Shown in pieces: positions 14,127 to 21,297 of a DNA stretch of 21,384 nucleotides. Position numbers and translations under genes: made by a program. The stretch covers positions 1 through 21,384 of the forward strand of contig CALFIU010000049.1 in assembly GCA_937877455.1 (NCBI GenBank), given 5' to 3'. The notes under the pieces are model-generated. The model did not search any database, was not told the DNA's origin, and saw only the letters and a list, made by a program, of their open reading frames with translations. This stretch comes from an uncultured Bacteroidales bacterium (GTDB lineage Bacteria; Bacteroidota; Bacteroidia; Bacteroidales; UBA3824). Every line of letters begins with the position of its first letter. The first letter of the stretch is position 1.

Positions 14127-14235
14127 TAATTTTATTTGTTGATATGTTGCAACGAATAATGTAATCCTATTGGCGATAGGCTGTTGGATGTGGAAATTCA
14201 TTCAAAAAAAACAAAAAGTAAAAAAAGAATCGCTT

Positions 14236-14270
14236 TTTGTCTCTTTTCTTCAAAAAAATCATTATCTTAG
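14236..14270 (+). promoter_or_regulatory. Possible promoter of the nitroreductase gene
   Basis: TTTG at 14236-14239 and TATCTTAG at 14263-14270 (one mismatch to TAnnTTTG) are 23 nt apart, a little longer than usual. The start codon lies 63 nt further on. Confidence 0.35.
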
Positions 14271-14271
14271 T

Positions 14272-14308
14272 CGCTGAAAATAGTTTAAACAAATCCGCGA
14301 TTTCAGCG
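14272..14308. promoter_or_regulatory. Inverted repeat in the nitroreductase leader
   Basis: CGCTGAAA (14272-14279) and TTTCAGCG (14301-14308) form an 8-bp inverted repeat directly after the presumed -7 box. It could be an operator or a leader hairpin; no regulator can be assigned. Confidence 0.4.
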
Positions 14309-14333
14309 GTTAATTATAAACAAACAAAATATT

Positions 14334-14846
14334 ATGGAATTTCTCAAACTTGCAAAAGAACGCTATTCGTGCCGGATGCTCACCGACCGCCCTGTTGAAC
14401 AAGAAAAAATCGACAAGATTATCGAGTGCGCCAACTATGCACCTACGGGTGTAAACAAACAGCCTTTCCGTCTGTGGCTTATGCAGAGTGCCGAAGCTGT
14501 GGAAAATATCAAGAAAACAACCACTTACACTTTTGGCGCAAATCTTTTCCTCGTGGTGGGCGGCAACCCTGCCGAGGCTTGGGTTAGGAGTTTCGACAAT
14601 AGAAACATCGCCGATGTTGACGCTTCAATCGTTGCCACGCACATAATGTTGGCTATCCACGACCTCGGTCTTGCGTCCACTTGGGTTGGAAAATTTGATG
14701 CGCCGTTGCTCAAAACTATCTATCCCGAAATGGCTGATTACGACCTGATTGCGATTTTCCCAATAGGCTATCCCGCCGAAAATGCACAGCCCAGTCCAAG
14801 GCATTTCACAAGAAAAAGCGTGGAGGAGATTGTGGTGAAAAAATGA
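14334..14846 (+). CDS. Nitroreductase-family FMN oxidoreductase
   Basis: The 170-aa protein opens with MEFLKLAKERYSCRMLTDRP, the FMN-phosphate-binding start of the nitroreductase fold, continues with CANYAPTGVNKQPFRLWL, and has HIMLAIHDLGLASTWVGKFD and IFPIGYPAE near the C-terminus. Family members reduce nitro compounds, quinones or flavins with NAD(P)H in the cytoplasm. It is on the short side for the family but complete. The start at ATG 14334 follows a leader with an 8-bp inverted repeat. It is transcribed alone, divergent from the AlaX-like gene. Confidence 0.88.
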   Translation: MEFLKLAKERYSCRMLTDRPVEQEKIDKIIECANYAPTGVNKQPFRLWLMQSAEAVENIKKTTTYTFGANLFLVVGGNPAEAWVRSFDNRNIADVDASIVATHIMLAIHDLGLASTWVGKFDAPLLKTIYPEMADYDLIAIFPIGYPAENAQPSPRHFTRKSVEEIVVKK

Positions 14847-15004
14847 GGTTTATGAATAATTTTTCTGCGGCAAAATCGCATTTCATGGAAAATTCAGCTT
14901 AAAAACAATCAACTTATTTTTGCTACATTCCGCCAAAAAAACTATTTTTACGCCGTAAAACCTTTAAAAACATAAATATGAACATGGTGTGGCGGCATAA
15001 AAAT

Positions 15005-15012
15005 TAATTTTG
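15005..15012 (+). promoter_or_regulatory. -7 box before the DUF1016 gene
   Basis: TAATTTTG fits TAnnTTTG and lies 36 nt before the ATG at 15049. It also shows that the longer frame starting at 15010 is unlikely. The -33 element is not convincing. Confidence 0.45.
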
Positions 15013-15048
15013 CCAGTCAGAAACTGTGTACATAAATATACCTGCTAT

Positions 15049-15432
15049 ATGGAAATAAAAGAATCAACTATCAGTCCAGACCTTTACTCCGCTGTTAAAA
15101 CAATCAAAACGGCGATACTCGAAAGCCAATTCCGTGCCGCTAAGGGTGTCAACAAGGAACAACTGTTTCTGTATTTTGGCATAGGGAAGTATATTTCTGA
15201 CAATTCTCGCAATGCTTTATGGGGTACAGGTGCTATCAAGCATATAAGCGAGCAACTTCAAAAAGAGTTGCTGGGATTGAGGGGTTTTTCACAAGAAAGT
15301 CTCAAAAAGATGCGGACCTTTTACGAGCAATGGGCTTCTTTTGTAAATCGGTCGCCTTTGGCGACCGATTTACAAAAGATTGATAATCAACAAAAAATAG
15401 ATATAAATTCTCTATCTGTTGCAATCCGTTAG
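15049..15432 (+). CDS. Truncated DUF1016 (YhcG-like) N-terminal domain protein
   Basis: The 127-aa protein begins MEIKESTISPDLYSAVKTIK and contains FRAAKGVNKEQLFLYFGIGK and LQKELLGLRGFSQESLKKMR, which match the N-terminal domain of DUF1016/YhcG proteins. Full-length members are about 330-380 aa and end in a PD-(D/E)XK nuclease domain; here the reading ends after DINSLSVAIR and no nuclease part is visible in any frame downstream. A terminator-like hairpin follows within 10 bp. It is either a naturally short version or a remnant. The start is the ATG at 15049, downstream of a -7 box. Confidence 0.7.
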   Translation: MEIKESTISPDLYSAVKTIKTAILESQFRAAKGVNKEQLFLYFGIGKYISDNSRNALWGTGAIKHISEQLQKELLGLRGFSQESLKKMRTFYEQWASFVNRSPLATDLQKIDNQQKIDINSLSVAIR

Positions 15433-15439
15433 AAGTAGA

Positions 15440-15467
15440 GGTTCACGCTATATGCGTGAGCCGTTTT
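15440..15467 (+). terminator. Terminator-like hairpin after the DUF1016 gene
   Basis: GGTTCACGC (15440-15448) pairs with GCGTGAGCC (15454-15462), with one G-T pair, around a TATAT loop, followed by GTTTTC. It is 8 nt after the stop codon. Confidence 0.55.
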
Positions 15468-15566
15468 CGTGCTGATTTATAATCAAAGGTTCTTTACGAA
15501 GTGTAAAGTTTCATAAATATAACAGAGAAATTTTTCTGAACAGTACATAATGTTTCAGATTTTTAC

Positions 15567-15574
15567 TATTTTTG
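15567..15574 (+). promoter_or_regulatory. -7 box of the restriction-modification operon
   Basis: TATTTTTG fits TAnnTTTG and lies 21 nt before the methyltransferase ATG. The -33 element is weak. Confidence 0.45.
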
Positions 15575-15595
15575 CAGTAGAAATATTGCACTAAA

Positions 15596-16447
15596 ATGGA
15601 AAAATTTGGAACTGAACAATATAAAATAATACATGGTGATGCCTTGCAAGTTTTGGAAAGTGAGGTCGAAGACAATTCTGTTGACTTGATCTTCGCAGAT
15701 CCGCCATATAACATCGGAAAGAACTTCGCAGGAAAACTCGACAAATGGGATTCTGATGAACATTACCTCGAATGGTGCTATAAGTGGCTCGACTTGTGTA
15801 TAAGGAAACTTAAACAAGACGGCTCGTTTTATGTCATGACATCTACCCAGTTCATGCCTTATTTTGACTTGTATCTCCGCAATAAAATTTACATTATGTC
15901 GAGAATAATGTGGTATTATGATAGTTCGGGAGTACAAGCAAAAAACTATTTTGGTTCAATGTACGAGCCGATTCTCTTTTGCGTAAAGGACAAGGAGCAT
16001 TATACCTTTAATTCTGAGGACATTATGGTGGAAGCAAAGACAGGAGCGAAGCGCAAACTTATTGATTATCGTAAAACTCCCCCTCAACCATACAACACAA
16101 AGAAGGTTCCAGGAAATGTTTGGGAATTTCCACGTGTACGTTACCGTATGGACGAGTACGAGAACCATCCAACTCAAAAACCGATAGCTTTGCTCGACCG
16201 TATTATCAGGGCAAGTTCCAACATTGGAGATTTGGTGCTTGACCCATTTTCTGGCACTTTTACAACGGCATATGTGGCAAGGCAATTGGGCAGAAATTGT
16301 ATTGGAATTGAACTTCAGGACGAATACATAAAAATAGGATTGCGCCGCCTTTCGCTTGCTCAAGAATACAAGGGTGAAATCCTACGTCCGACGGAAAAAG
16401 TTTATCGTCGCAATGAACCTATGGAACAATTGTGCATCAACTTTTAA
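15596..16447 (+). CDS. yhdJ: YhdJ-like DNA adenine methyltransferase, probable ATGCAT specificity
   Basis: The 283-aa enzyme has the catalytic motif FADPPYNIGK (Asp35-Pro-Pro-Tyr38) before the SAM-binding motif LDPFSGTFTTAYVA (Asp216-Pro-Phe-x-Gly220), the order of beta-class N6-adenine methyltransferases. Stretches such as WYYDSSGVQAKNYFGSMYEP, VPGNVWEFPRVRYRMDEYEN and HPTQKPIALL are very close to what I recall of E. coli YhdJ, which methylates the second A of ATGCAT. The 12-nt gap to the next gene suggests a two-gene restriction-modification operon in which this enzyme protects the host. In E. coli YhdJ is an orphan; here it has a likely partner. The specificity is inferred from similarity. 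Confidence 0.88.
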   Translation: MEKFGTEQYKIIHGDALQVLESEVEDNSVDLIFADPPYNIGKNFAGKLDKWDSDEHYLEWCYKWLDLCIRKLKQDGSFYVMTSTQFMPYFDLYLRNKIYIMSRIMWYYDSSGVQAKNYFGSMYEPILFCVKDKEHYTFNSEDIMVEAKTGAKRKLIDYRKTPPQPYNTKKVPGNVWEFPRVRYRMDEYENHPTQKPIALLDRIIRASSNIGDLVLDPFSGTFTTAYVARQLGRNCIGIELQDEYIKIGLRRLSLAQEYKGEILRPTEKVYRRNEPMEQLCINF

Positions 16448-16459
16448 CAAATATAAATT

Positions 16460-17572
16460 ATGGAACATATATTCACAGCAACAATAAAATCAATCCTCAA
16501 TAAGTACTTCGACGGAGCGGCTGATGATTTGCTGGAGAAAAGTCCTCTGTTGCAATATATCAACATAAAGACGAAATCAGCCCAAAGAGGTTCCAAGTCC
16601 CGTTCGAGTTTCGCCAATCTGTACGCGATATATGTCCTAATAGAAGATTACATTGCCAAAGGATTCGACGTTAAAGGCAAGTATAAGAACTATGAAGGAG
16701 CATTGTTCACATCATTGCTCAACCGCATTCGCGAGTTACCATTTGGCTCCAAATTGCAGAATCATGCGCTCAACCACAGAATGAACGAAGAGTTCAAAAA
16801 ATATTTCCCTGATTGCGAAATCCAGCCAATCGTTAGGGATTTGCATACCAACAGATATTGGATTAACGAAAACATATTGAAAATTAAGCAGGACAAGAAA
16901 ACGCTTAATATTGCTAAACCAACCCTTGAAATTATCGACGAGTATGCAAAGGTCAAAACCGACTCTCTAAAACGGTTTATTGAGCAATGCGAACTACTTG
17001 AAAACATTGACAAAAGCAATATCGCCAGAGTTAGCGATTTTATACTCGGATTGCTCGCGCCTAATGTAGATGCACGGCTGTTTGAAATCGTGAGTTACGC
17101 TATATTGAAAAATTATTACAAAAATGATAAGATTTATTTGGGATTTACAATTGACGACTTGAAGGAAGAAAGACTCAAACTTTACAAAACTGGGCGTACC
17201 AATGCCAATGACGGAGGAATAGATTTTGTAATGAAACCTCTTGGTCGTTTCTTTCAGGTAACTGAAACTCTCGATTTTAAGAAATATTTTCTTGATATTG
17301 AAAAGATTGAGCGTTATCCGATAACCTTTGTTGTAAAGTCGGACGATGACATCGCACATATTCGTAAAAAACTCTACGATGACGCAATCAAAACATATTC
17401 AGTAGATGCGATTGTAAAAAAATATATAGATTGTATTGAAGAAATCATCAACATTCCAAAATTGATAGAGGTATTTAAAATCGTTAGTAATCGTGGCGAT
17501 ATACCCTTGGTACTCGACGAAATAATACTCCAAAGTAAAGTCGAATTTAATTTTGATGAAGAAGATAACTAA
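16460..17572 (+). CDS. Probable type II restriction endonuclease, partner of the YhdJ-like enzyme
   Basis: The 370-aa protein follows the methyltransferase by 12 nt. It has a candidate PD-(D/E)XK core: Asp251 and Asp255 in NDGGIDFVMKPLGRF, then Gln266-Val-Thr-Glu269, and ITFVVKSDDD. The N-terminal part contains SAQRGSKSRSSFANLYAIYV, a helical region of unknown role. I do not recognise a named family, so its nature as a restriction enzyme rests on the neighbour, the length and this motif. If the methyltransferase recognises ATGCAT, this protein should cut the same site, like NsiI/AvaIII isoschizomers. Confidence 0.7.
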   Translation: MEHIFTATIKSILNKYFDGAADDLLEKSPLLQYINIKTKSAQRGSKSRSSFANLYAIYVLIEDYIAKGFDVKGKYKNYEGALFTSLLNRIRELPFGSKLQNHALNHRMNEEFKKYFPDCEIQPIVRDLHTNRYWINENILKIKQDKKTLNIAKPTLEIIDEYAKVKTDSLKRFIEQCELLENIDKSNIARVSDFILGLLAPNVDARLFEIVSYAILKNYYKNDKIYLGFTIDDLKEERLKLYKTGRTNANDGGIDFVMKPLGRFFQVTETLDFKKYFLDIEKIERYPITFVVKSDDDIAHIRKKLYDDAIKTYSVDAIVKKYIDCIEEIINIPKLIEVFKIVSNRGDIPLVLDEIILQSKVEFNFDEEDN

Positions 17573-17617
17573 TCTCATTTTCCCCTAAAATAACTGCTGT
17601 CCGACGTGTAGAATTAT

Positions 17618-17649
17618 TTTGTCCAAGTATCTGAAATAACCTATCTTTG
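17618..17649 (+). promoter_or_regulatory. Strong Bacteroidetes-type promoter of the 124-aa gene
   Basis: TTTG (17618-17621), a 20-nt spacer and TATCTTTG (17642-17649) match the consensus exactly. The ATG at 17669 is 20 nt further on, so the leader is very short. Confidence 0.75.
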
Positions 17650-17668
17650 CACAAAATACAACAACACT

Positions 17669-18043
17669 ATGGCATATACCCCCAAACACCCTGAACACAC
17701 TTTTATTGAAGAAATAGATTTTTGCCCAACGCAAATTTACTACTTCTTTACTGACACTGACAACAAACATTGGTGCGCATACATTCGTCAGCGTAGGCAA
17801 CCAGAAGCCACGTTTGAACTTGTTGCTACCGATGAGTTACAAGAGTTTTCAGATGATTATCAAATCGGGTCTTTCATTTCGCTAAGCCGAATTTTCAATT
17901 TCAACGTCAAAGCTGAAACTGAAATGATTAATGAAATCCACGCAATGGAAAACGAAGTACTCGAATGGCTGCGAACAAGATTCCCTAACGTAAATTTTCC
18001 CAACAACCCGCCAAGGCGGACAAGGTGTCCAATTTTAGAGTAA
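17669..18043 (+). CDS. Unrecognised 124-aa protein
   Basis: The protein starts MAYTPKHPEHTFIEEIDFCP and is mixed alpha/beta, mildly acidic, with aromatic-rich stretches (QIYYFFTDTDNKHWCAYIRQ), a helical end (ETEMINEIHAMENEVLEWLR) and a Pro/Arg-rich tail (NNPPRRTRCPILE). No signal peptide or membrane helix is visible. It has its own consensus promoter, 97 nt after the restriction gene, and ends 5 bp from the convergent DUF4143 gene. I do not recognise a family. Confidence 0.7.
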   Translation: MAYTPKHPEHTFIEEIDFCPTQIYYFFTDTDNKHWCAYIRQRRQPEATFELVATDELQEFSDDYQIGSFISLSRIFNFNVKAETEMINEIHAMENEVLEWLRTRFPNVNFPNNPPRRTRCPILE

Positions 18044-18048
18044 TCTTC

Positions 18049-19218
18049 CTACGTCAAACTCCTGAAATTAATTATTCCGTCTTGGTCGGTGTTGTTTTCT
18101 TGGTCGCCGTCGTAGATTACTTTGGTACTTACAATTCTGTCGCCGAGAGTATTGCGAATATATGCAAATTGCTTGAAAAAATCTTGACGGAATGTCATTG
18201 CCGATTTTACTTCGTAGGCAAACAATCTGCCATCGGGCAATTCTTCCAAAATGTCGATTTCGTGCTGTTGCTGGTCGCGATAAAAATATAGTTGTGGCTG
18301 AAGTCCGTTGTTAAGTTTTTTCTTAATCAACTCGTTGATTATCAAATTTTCAAACAGAGAGCCGCGCAAAGGGTGGACATCAAGTTGCTCCGTTGTATTG
18401 ATACCCAAGAGCCATGAGGCAAGCCCAGTGTCGTAAAAAAATAATTTCGGTGATTTGGTAAGTCTTTTGTTGATGTTGGCGTAATATGGCTGCACAAAAT
18501 GAAGTACATACGATGTTTCTAAAATACTTGTCCATGCCCTTATTGTTGTTGCACTTACACCGACATTATTAGCCAAGGCAGATGCGTTGTATTCAGTGCC
18601 GATTCGTCCAACGCAAAGACGAATAAATGTGTTAAATTGTTGAATGTCCTTTATGTTGATTAGTTGACGAAGATCGCGCTCGATGTACGTATTGTAATAG
18701 TTTGATAACAAAATTTGCCGTGCTTGGTCGCCAGAAGTCCATACAGCAGGATAGCCGCCGTTGAGTATCAGACGCGACGTGCTGACGGATGGATAGTGCG
18801 AGAGAATTTCAGCATACGACAACGGCAGGAGTGTGAGGACAGCGGTGCGTCCCGCCATAGATTGCGACACATTTTGCATTAGTGCAAAGTTTGAACTTCC
18901 CGTAACAATATACCGTCGCTGTTTTGAATCTGTCATTCTGTCCTCATCAACAGCAACTTGCAAATACGAAAATAATTCACAGAAACGTTGCGCTTCATCG
19001 ATGATAACGCCATTTGGGTACTTGGCGAGAAAACGTTTTGGGTCGTATTCAATTTCCGAAAGTGTGCTTTGGTCTTCAAGATCGACGTATGGAAGATTGC
19101 CAAATAATCGCCTACATAGTGTTGTTTTGCCAGATTGTCTTGGTCCTGTGAGAGTTACAACTGGCAAATAATCGAACACCGTTGAAAGCGTTTCTTTTAT
19201 CGTTCTATTAATCAACAT
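18049..19218 (-). CDS. AAA_14 / DUF4143 ATP-binding protein
   Basis: The 389-aa protein has the P-loop VVTLTGPRQSGKTTLCRRLF (Gly30-Lys31-Thr32), Walker B GVIIDEAQRF (Asp74-Glu75) and the sensor-like YIVTGSSNFALM, which form the AAA_14 domain. A middle winged-helix region (NASALANNVGVSATTIRAWT) leads to a C-terminal DUF4143 part with GSLFENLIINEL, YRDQQQHEIDIL and AYEVKSA, a nuclease-like fold of unresolved activity. These proteins are very common and often duplicated in Bacteroidetes; their role is unknown. Transcription starts at the promoter at 19267-19297, and the leader contains a 13-bp perfect hairpin. Confidence 0.88.
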   Translation of the reverse strand: MLINRTIKETLSTVFDYLPVVTLTGPRQSGKTTLCRRLFGNLPYVDLEDQSTLSEIEYDPKRFLAKYPNGVIIDEAQRFCELFSYLQVAVDEDRMTDSKQRRYIVTGSSNFALMQNVSQSMAGRTAVLTLLPLSYAEILSHYPSVSTSRLILNGGYPAVWTSGDQARQILLSNYYNTYIERDLRQLINIKDIQQFNTFIRLCVGRIGTEYNASALANNVGVSATTIRAWTSILETSYVLHFVQPYYANINKRLTKSPKLFFYDTGLASWLLGINTTEQLDVHPLRGSLFENLIINELIKKKLNNGLQPQLYFYRDQQQHEIDILEELPDGRLFAYEVKSAMTFRQDFFKQFAYIRNTLGDRIVSTKVIYDGDQENNTDQDGIINFRSLT

Positions 19219-19234
19219 AATACAATATTTTCTG

Positions 19235-19263
19235 ACAAATTGAAAGTCGAACTTTCAATTTGT
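19235..19263. promoter_or_regulatory. Perfect 13-bp inverted repeat in the leader of the DUF4143 gene
   Basis: ACAAATTGAAAGT (19235-19247) and ACTTTCAATTTGT (19251-19263) surround CGA. It begins directly after the -7 box on the minus strand, so the message would start with this hairpin, or a dimeric regulator could bind it. A longer version lies at 19370-19416. Confidence 0.75.
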
Positions 19264-19266
19264 AGG

Positions 19267-19297
19267 CAAATTTAGTATTATTCGTGTTTTTTTGCAA
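19267..19297 (-). promoter_or_regulatory. Promoter of the DUF4143 gene
   Basis: On the minus strand TTG (19297-19295), 20 nt, then TAAATTTG (19274-19267). The ATG is 48 nt further on. Confidence 0.65.
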
Positions 19298-19369
19298 GTT
19301 TTTCGGTTAATTTTTTGTTTTTATGAGCCAATTTGATATTGTAATTATCTGAATATTAATATCATACAC

Positions 19370-19416
19370 ACAATTCTGACAAATTGAAAGTTGAACTTTC
19401 AATTTGTCAGAATTGT
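19370..19416. repeat. 47-bp perfect palindrome (23-bp arms, one-base centre)
   Basis: The left arm 19370-19392 and right arm 19394-19416 are exact complements around G19393. The inner part is the same ACAAATTGAAAGT word that forms the hairpin at 19235-19263. It lies 32 nt after the stop of the radical SAM gene (minus strand) and could end that message, but no T-run follows on that strand; on the plus strand it is followed by ATAAAAAAAA. Confidence 0.85.
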
Positions 19417-19448
19417 ATAAAAAAAACAATCTTAACAATTTTGCTATT

Positions 19449-20522
19449 TCACACCTCTCCCCCATTCAGCCACTCCAAATGGCACATCATCAGCGAATCG
19501 TCGGCGTTGTGGAGGTGCATTCCGCCGCCTTCGCAATAGCGGAAAAATCTGCAATCGGCGCAGATGCTGGTCTTTGCCCAAGAGCGGTTGCGGAATTTTT
19601 GGAATCTGTTGTTCCAAACGTCCCAGAAATCGTCTTTGTAAATGTTGCCTTGACTGAAAACCGCCCTGATGCCGGGACATGCCGAAATGTCGCCGTTGCT
19701 CATCACCGAAGCCACCGACACGCCAGCCTCGCAACTATAAAAATTGTCGCGGACATCGTTTTCGTAACGTCCCAAAAAGCCTTCGCAACTGTAACTTACG
19801 TGCTTGCCATCGGCGCGACATTCGATGATAAAATCCATCAATCGTCTAAGTTGCGCGCCGTCCAGTTGCAAATCCTTGTTTTCGGCGGCGCGTCCAGCAG
19901 GAAATGCCGAAAACACTCGCCAACTCTCCACACCGACATCAAAAAGGCGTTTTTTCAGGTCGTGGAGACCGTCAAGACTTCGTGGCGTAACGCATGTTGC
20001 CACGTCCCAATTAAGCCCCGAAGTCTTGCCGAGAAGCCTTATCGCGTTGAAAGCACGCTGCCAACTTTCGGAGTTTCCACGCATAAAATTGTGGTCGTCC
20101 TCGTTACCGTCGAGACTAATCGTTGCGCTCCTCATACCGCTGTTAATCAACGCTTTGAGACGGTCAACCGTCAACAACATTCCATTGCTTACCACACCCC
20201 ACGGATATTCACGGTTGTAGAGTTGTTGACCCACGTATTCGATGTCATCGCGCAAGAGAGGCTCGCCGCCTGTAATGATTATCATCAACGAATGTGTGTC
20301 AACGTGAGGCGTCAGACTATCAATTACCCTTAGAAAATCGTCGGCGGGCATATCCTTGATTTGCGATTTTGGAAGACACGCGCTTCCACAATGTCGGCAA
20401 TGCAGATTACACCGCAGGGTACATTCCCAAAACAACTGCCTGAGTTCGTGAAGTTTTTTGCGGCTGTTTTTGATGCTGCGGGCAAGTTCGAGACCGATGC
20501 GTTTTTTGAGCGTCAGTTCCAT
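19449..20522 (-). CDS. Radical SAM/SPASM protein of the lipoprotein-associated type
   Basis: The 357-aa enzyme has CNLHCRHC (Cys38, Cys42, Cys45) with further Cys34 and Cys49, MIIITGGEPLLRDD, TISLDGNEDDHNFMRG and a C-terminal SPASM region (SCEAG, ISACPGIRAV, SICADCRFFRYCEGGGMHL, MMCHLEW). It fits the Bacteroidetes radical SAM family that I recall as rSAM_w_lipo (TIGR04133), always next to a putative lipoprotein. The ATG at 20522 is 3 nt after the stop of such a lipoprotein gene, and a second short lipoprotein gene precedes that. The reaction is unknown; modification of the lipoproteins is the natural guess. Confidence 0.88.
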   Translation of the reverse strand: MELTLKKRIGLELARSIKNSRKKLHELRQLFWECTLRCNLHCRHCGSACLPKSQIKDMPADDFLRVIDSLTPHVDTHSLMIIITGGEPLLRDDIEYVGQQLYNREYPWGVVSNGMLLTVDRLKALINSGMRSATISLDGNEDDHNFMRGNSESWQRAFNAIRLLGKTSGLNWDVATCVTPRSLDGLHDLKKRLFDVGVESWRVFSAFPAGRAAENKDLQLDGAQLRRLMDFIIECRADGKHVSYSCEGFLGRYENDVRDNFYSCEAGVSVASVMSNGDISACPGIRAVFSQGNIYKDDFWDVWNNRFQKFRNRSWAKTSICADCRFFRYCEGGGMHLHNADDSLMMCHLEWLNGGEV

Positions 20523-20525
20523 CTC

Positions 20526-20990
20526 TTAGTTTTCCTTGTCCCCTTCGGGTGCTGGCTCTTCGGACTTCTTTTTGAGCGTGAAATTGTGAGTGGTAGCGTA
20601 TGAGCCACTGAACCAACCGTCGCCACCCTCGTATTTGGGCGTAACGCTCACAGAATCAGATTTGTAATTACCGTTCATATCCTCCGCAATCACCCAGACA
20701 TTGTTGTATAAATGAAAACTTTCGGCATTAAACACGTACTTGCCTTGTTGGTCGGTCTTGGTGGTATCGCCGTAATAATCACGGACATAGACTTGTACGC
20801 CCTCAACACCTTTGCCGTCTTCGTTCAACACTGCACCTTCAATCTTGAATTTAGCGTAAGGCTGACCATAGAGACATGGTTCATCTACATCATTTTTCCC
20901 ATTGCCGCAAGCCGCAAAACCGAGCACAGCAAGCAGCGACGAAAGCATTGCACACCACTTAGATGTCAAGAATTTTCTAATTTTGTTCAT
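20526..20990 (-). CDS. Radical SAM-associated putative lipoprotein
   Basis: The 154-aa protein has a signal peptide with WCAMLSSLLAVLGFAAC, in which Cys28 is the probable lipidation site. After a short linker comes PCLYGQPYAKFKIEG, then a carboxypeptidase-regulatory-like beta-sandwich (GKGVEGVQVYVRD, DQQGKYVF) and a charged tail (KKKSEEPAPEGDKEN). It matches the lipoprotein partner of the neighbouring radical SAM family. Its ATG overlaps the stop of the upstream short lipoprotein as ATGA, and the enzyme gene follows after 3 nt, so all three are translated together. It should sit in a membrane facing the periplasm or outside. Confidence 0.85.
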   Translation of the reverse strand: MNKIRKFLTSKWCAMLSSLLAVLGFAACGNGKNDVDEPCLYGQPYAKFKIEGAVLNEDGKGVEGVQVYVRDYYGDTTKTDQQGKYVFNAESFHLYNNVWVIAEDMNGNYKSDSVSVTPKYEGGDGWFSGSYATTHNFTLKKKSEEPAPEGDKEN

Positions 20991-21244
20991 TTTTCAATTT
21001 GTTTTGGATTAATATCTTGTTGTTTTATTTCCTTAAATTTTGACGGCGGCACACCGTAGAGCGCAATTATTTCGCCTGGGTCGCGTATTGTCGGCGGCGT
21101 TACTGTGCGCAAAGTGTCGATTGGCGCATCGTTGTCGGTAACCATCTTTTGCGCCCTGTGGCACGACTGAAACCCCATCATCGCCATCACCGCCGCCAAC
21201 ACAGCGCACCATGTATTGAGTGTATATTTCTTTAACTTCGTCAT
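20987..21244 (-). CDS. Second, short lipoprotein of the radical SAM operon
   Basis: The 85-aa protein has a signal peptide with WCAVLAAVMAMMGFQSC (Cys28), aligned position for position with that of the next gene: Trp12, Cys13, Ala14, Gly24, Phe25 and Cys28 are shared. A linker follows, then IIALYGVPPSKFKEIK, matching the LYGxPxxKFK motif of the larger lipoprotein. No further domain remains, so it is close to a signal peptide plus motif. It is the first gene of the operon and has a promoter 23-53 nt upstream. Confidence 0.8.
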   Translation of the reverse strand: MTKLKKYTLNTWCAVLAAVMAMMGFQSCHRAQKMVTDNDAPIDTLRTVTPPTIRDPGEIIALYGVPPSKFKEIKQQDINPKQIEK

Positions 21245-21266
21245 TTTTTAAGTGAAATAGATGTGG

Positions 21267-21297
21267 CAAATATCGGTGTTTTGTCGGAATTGGCAAA
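21267..21297 (-). promoter_or_regulatory. Promoter of the lipoprotein/radical SAM operon
   Basis: On the minus strand TTTG (21297-21294), 19 nt, then GATATTTG (21274-21267), one mismatch to TAnnTTTG. The first ATG is at 21244. Confidence 0.6.

Noticed and set aside
14211..14240. ACAAAAAG / CTTTTTGT inverted repeat as a terminator
   Set aside because: No gene ends nearby on either strand and the stem is only A/T-rich, so chance pairing in an AT-rich region is more likely.
19404..20333. Plus-strand frame of 309 codons
   Set aside because: It is antisense to the radical SAM gene, whose cysteine motifs are certain.
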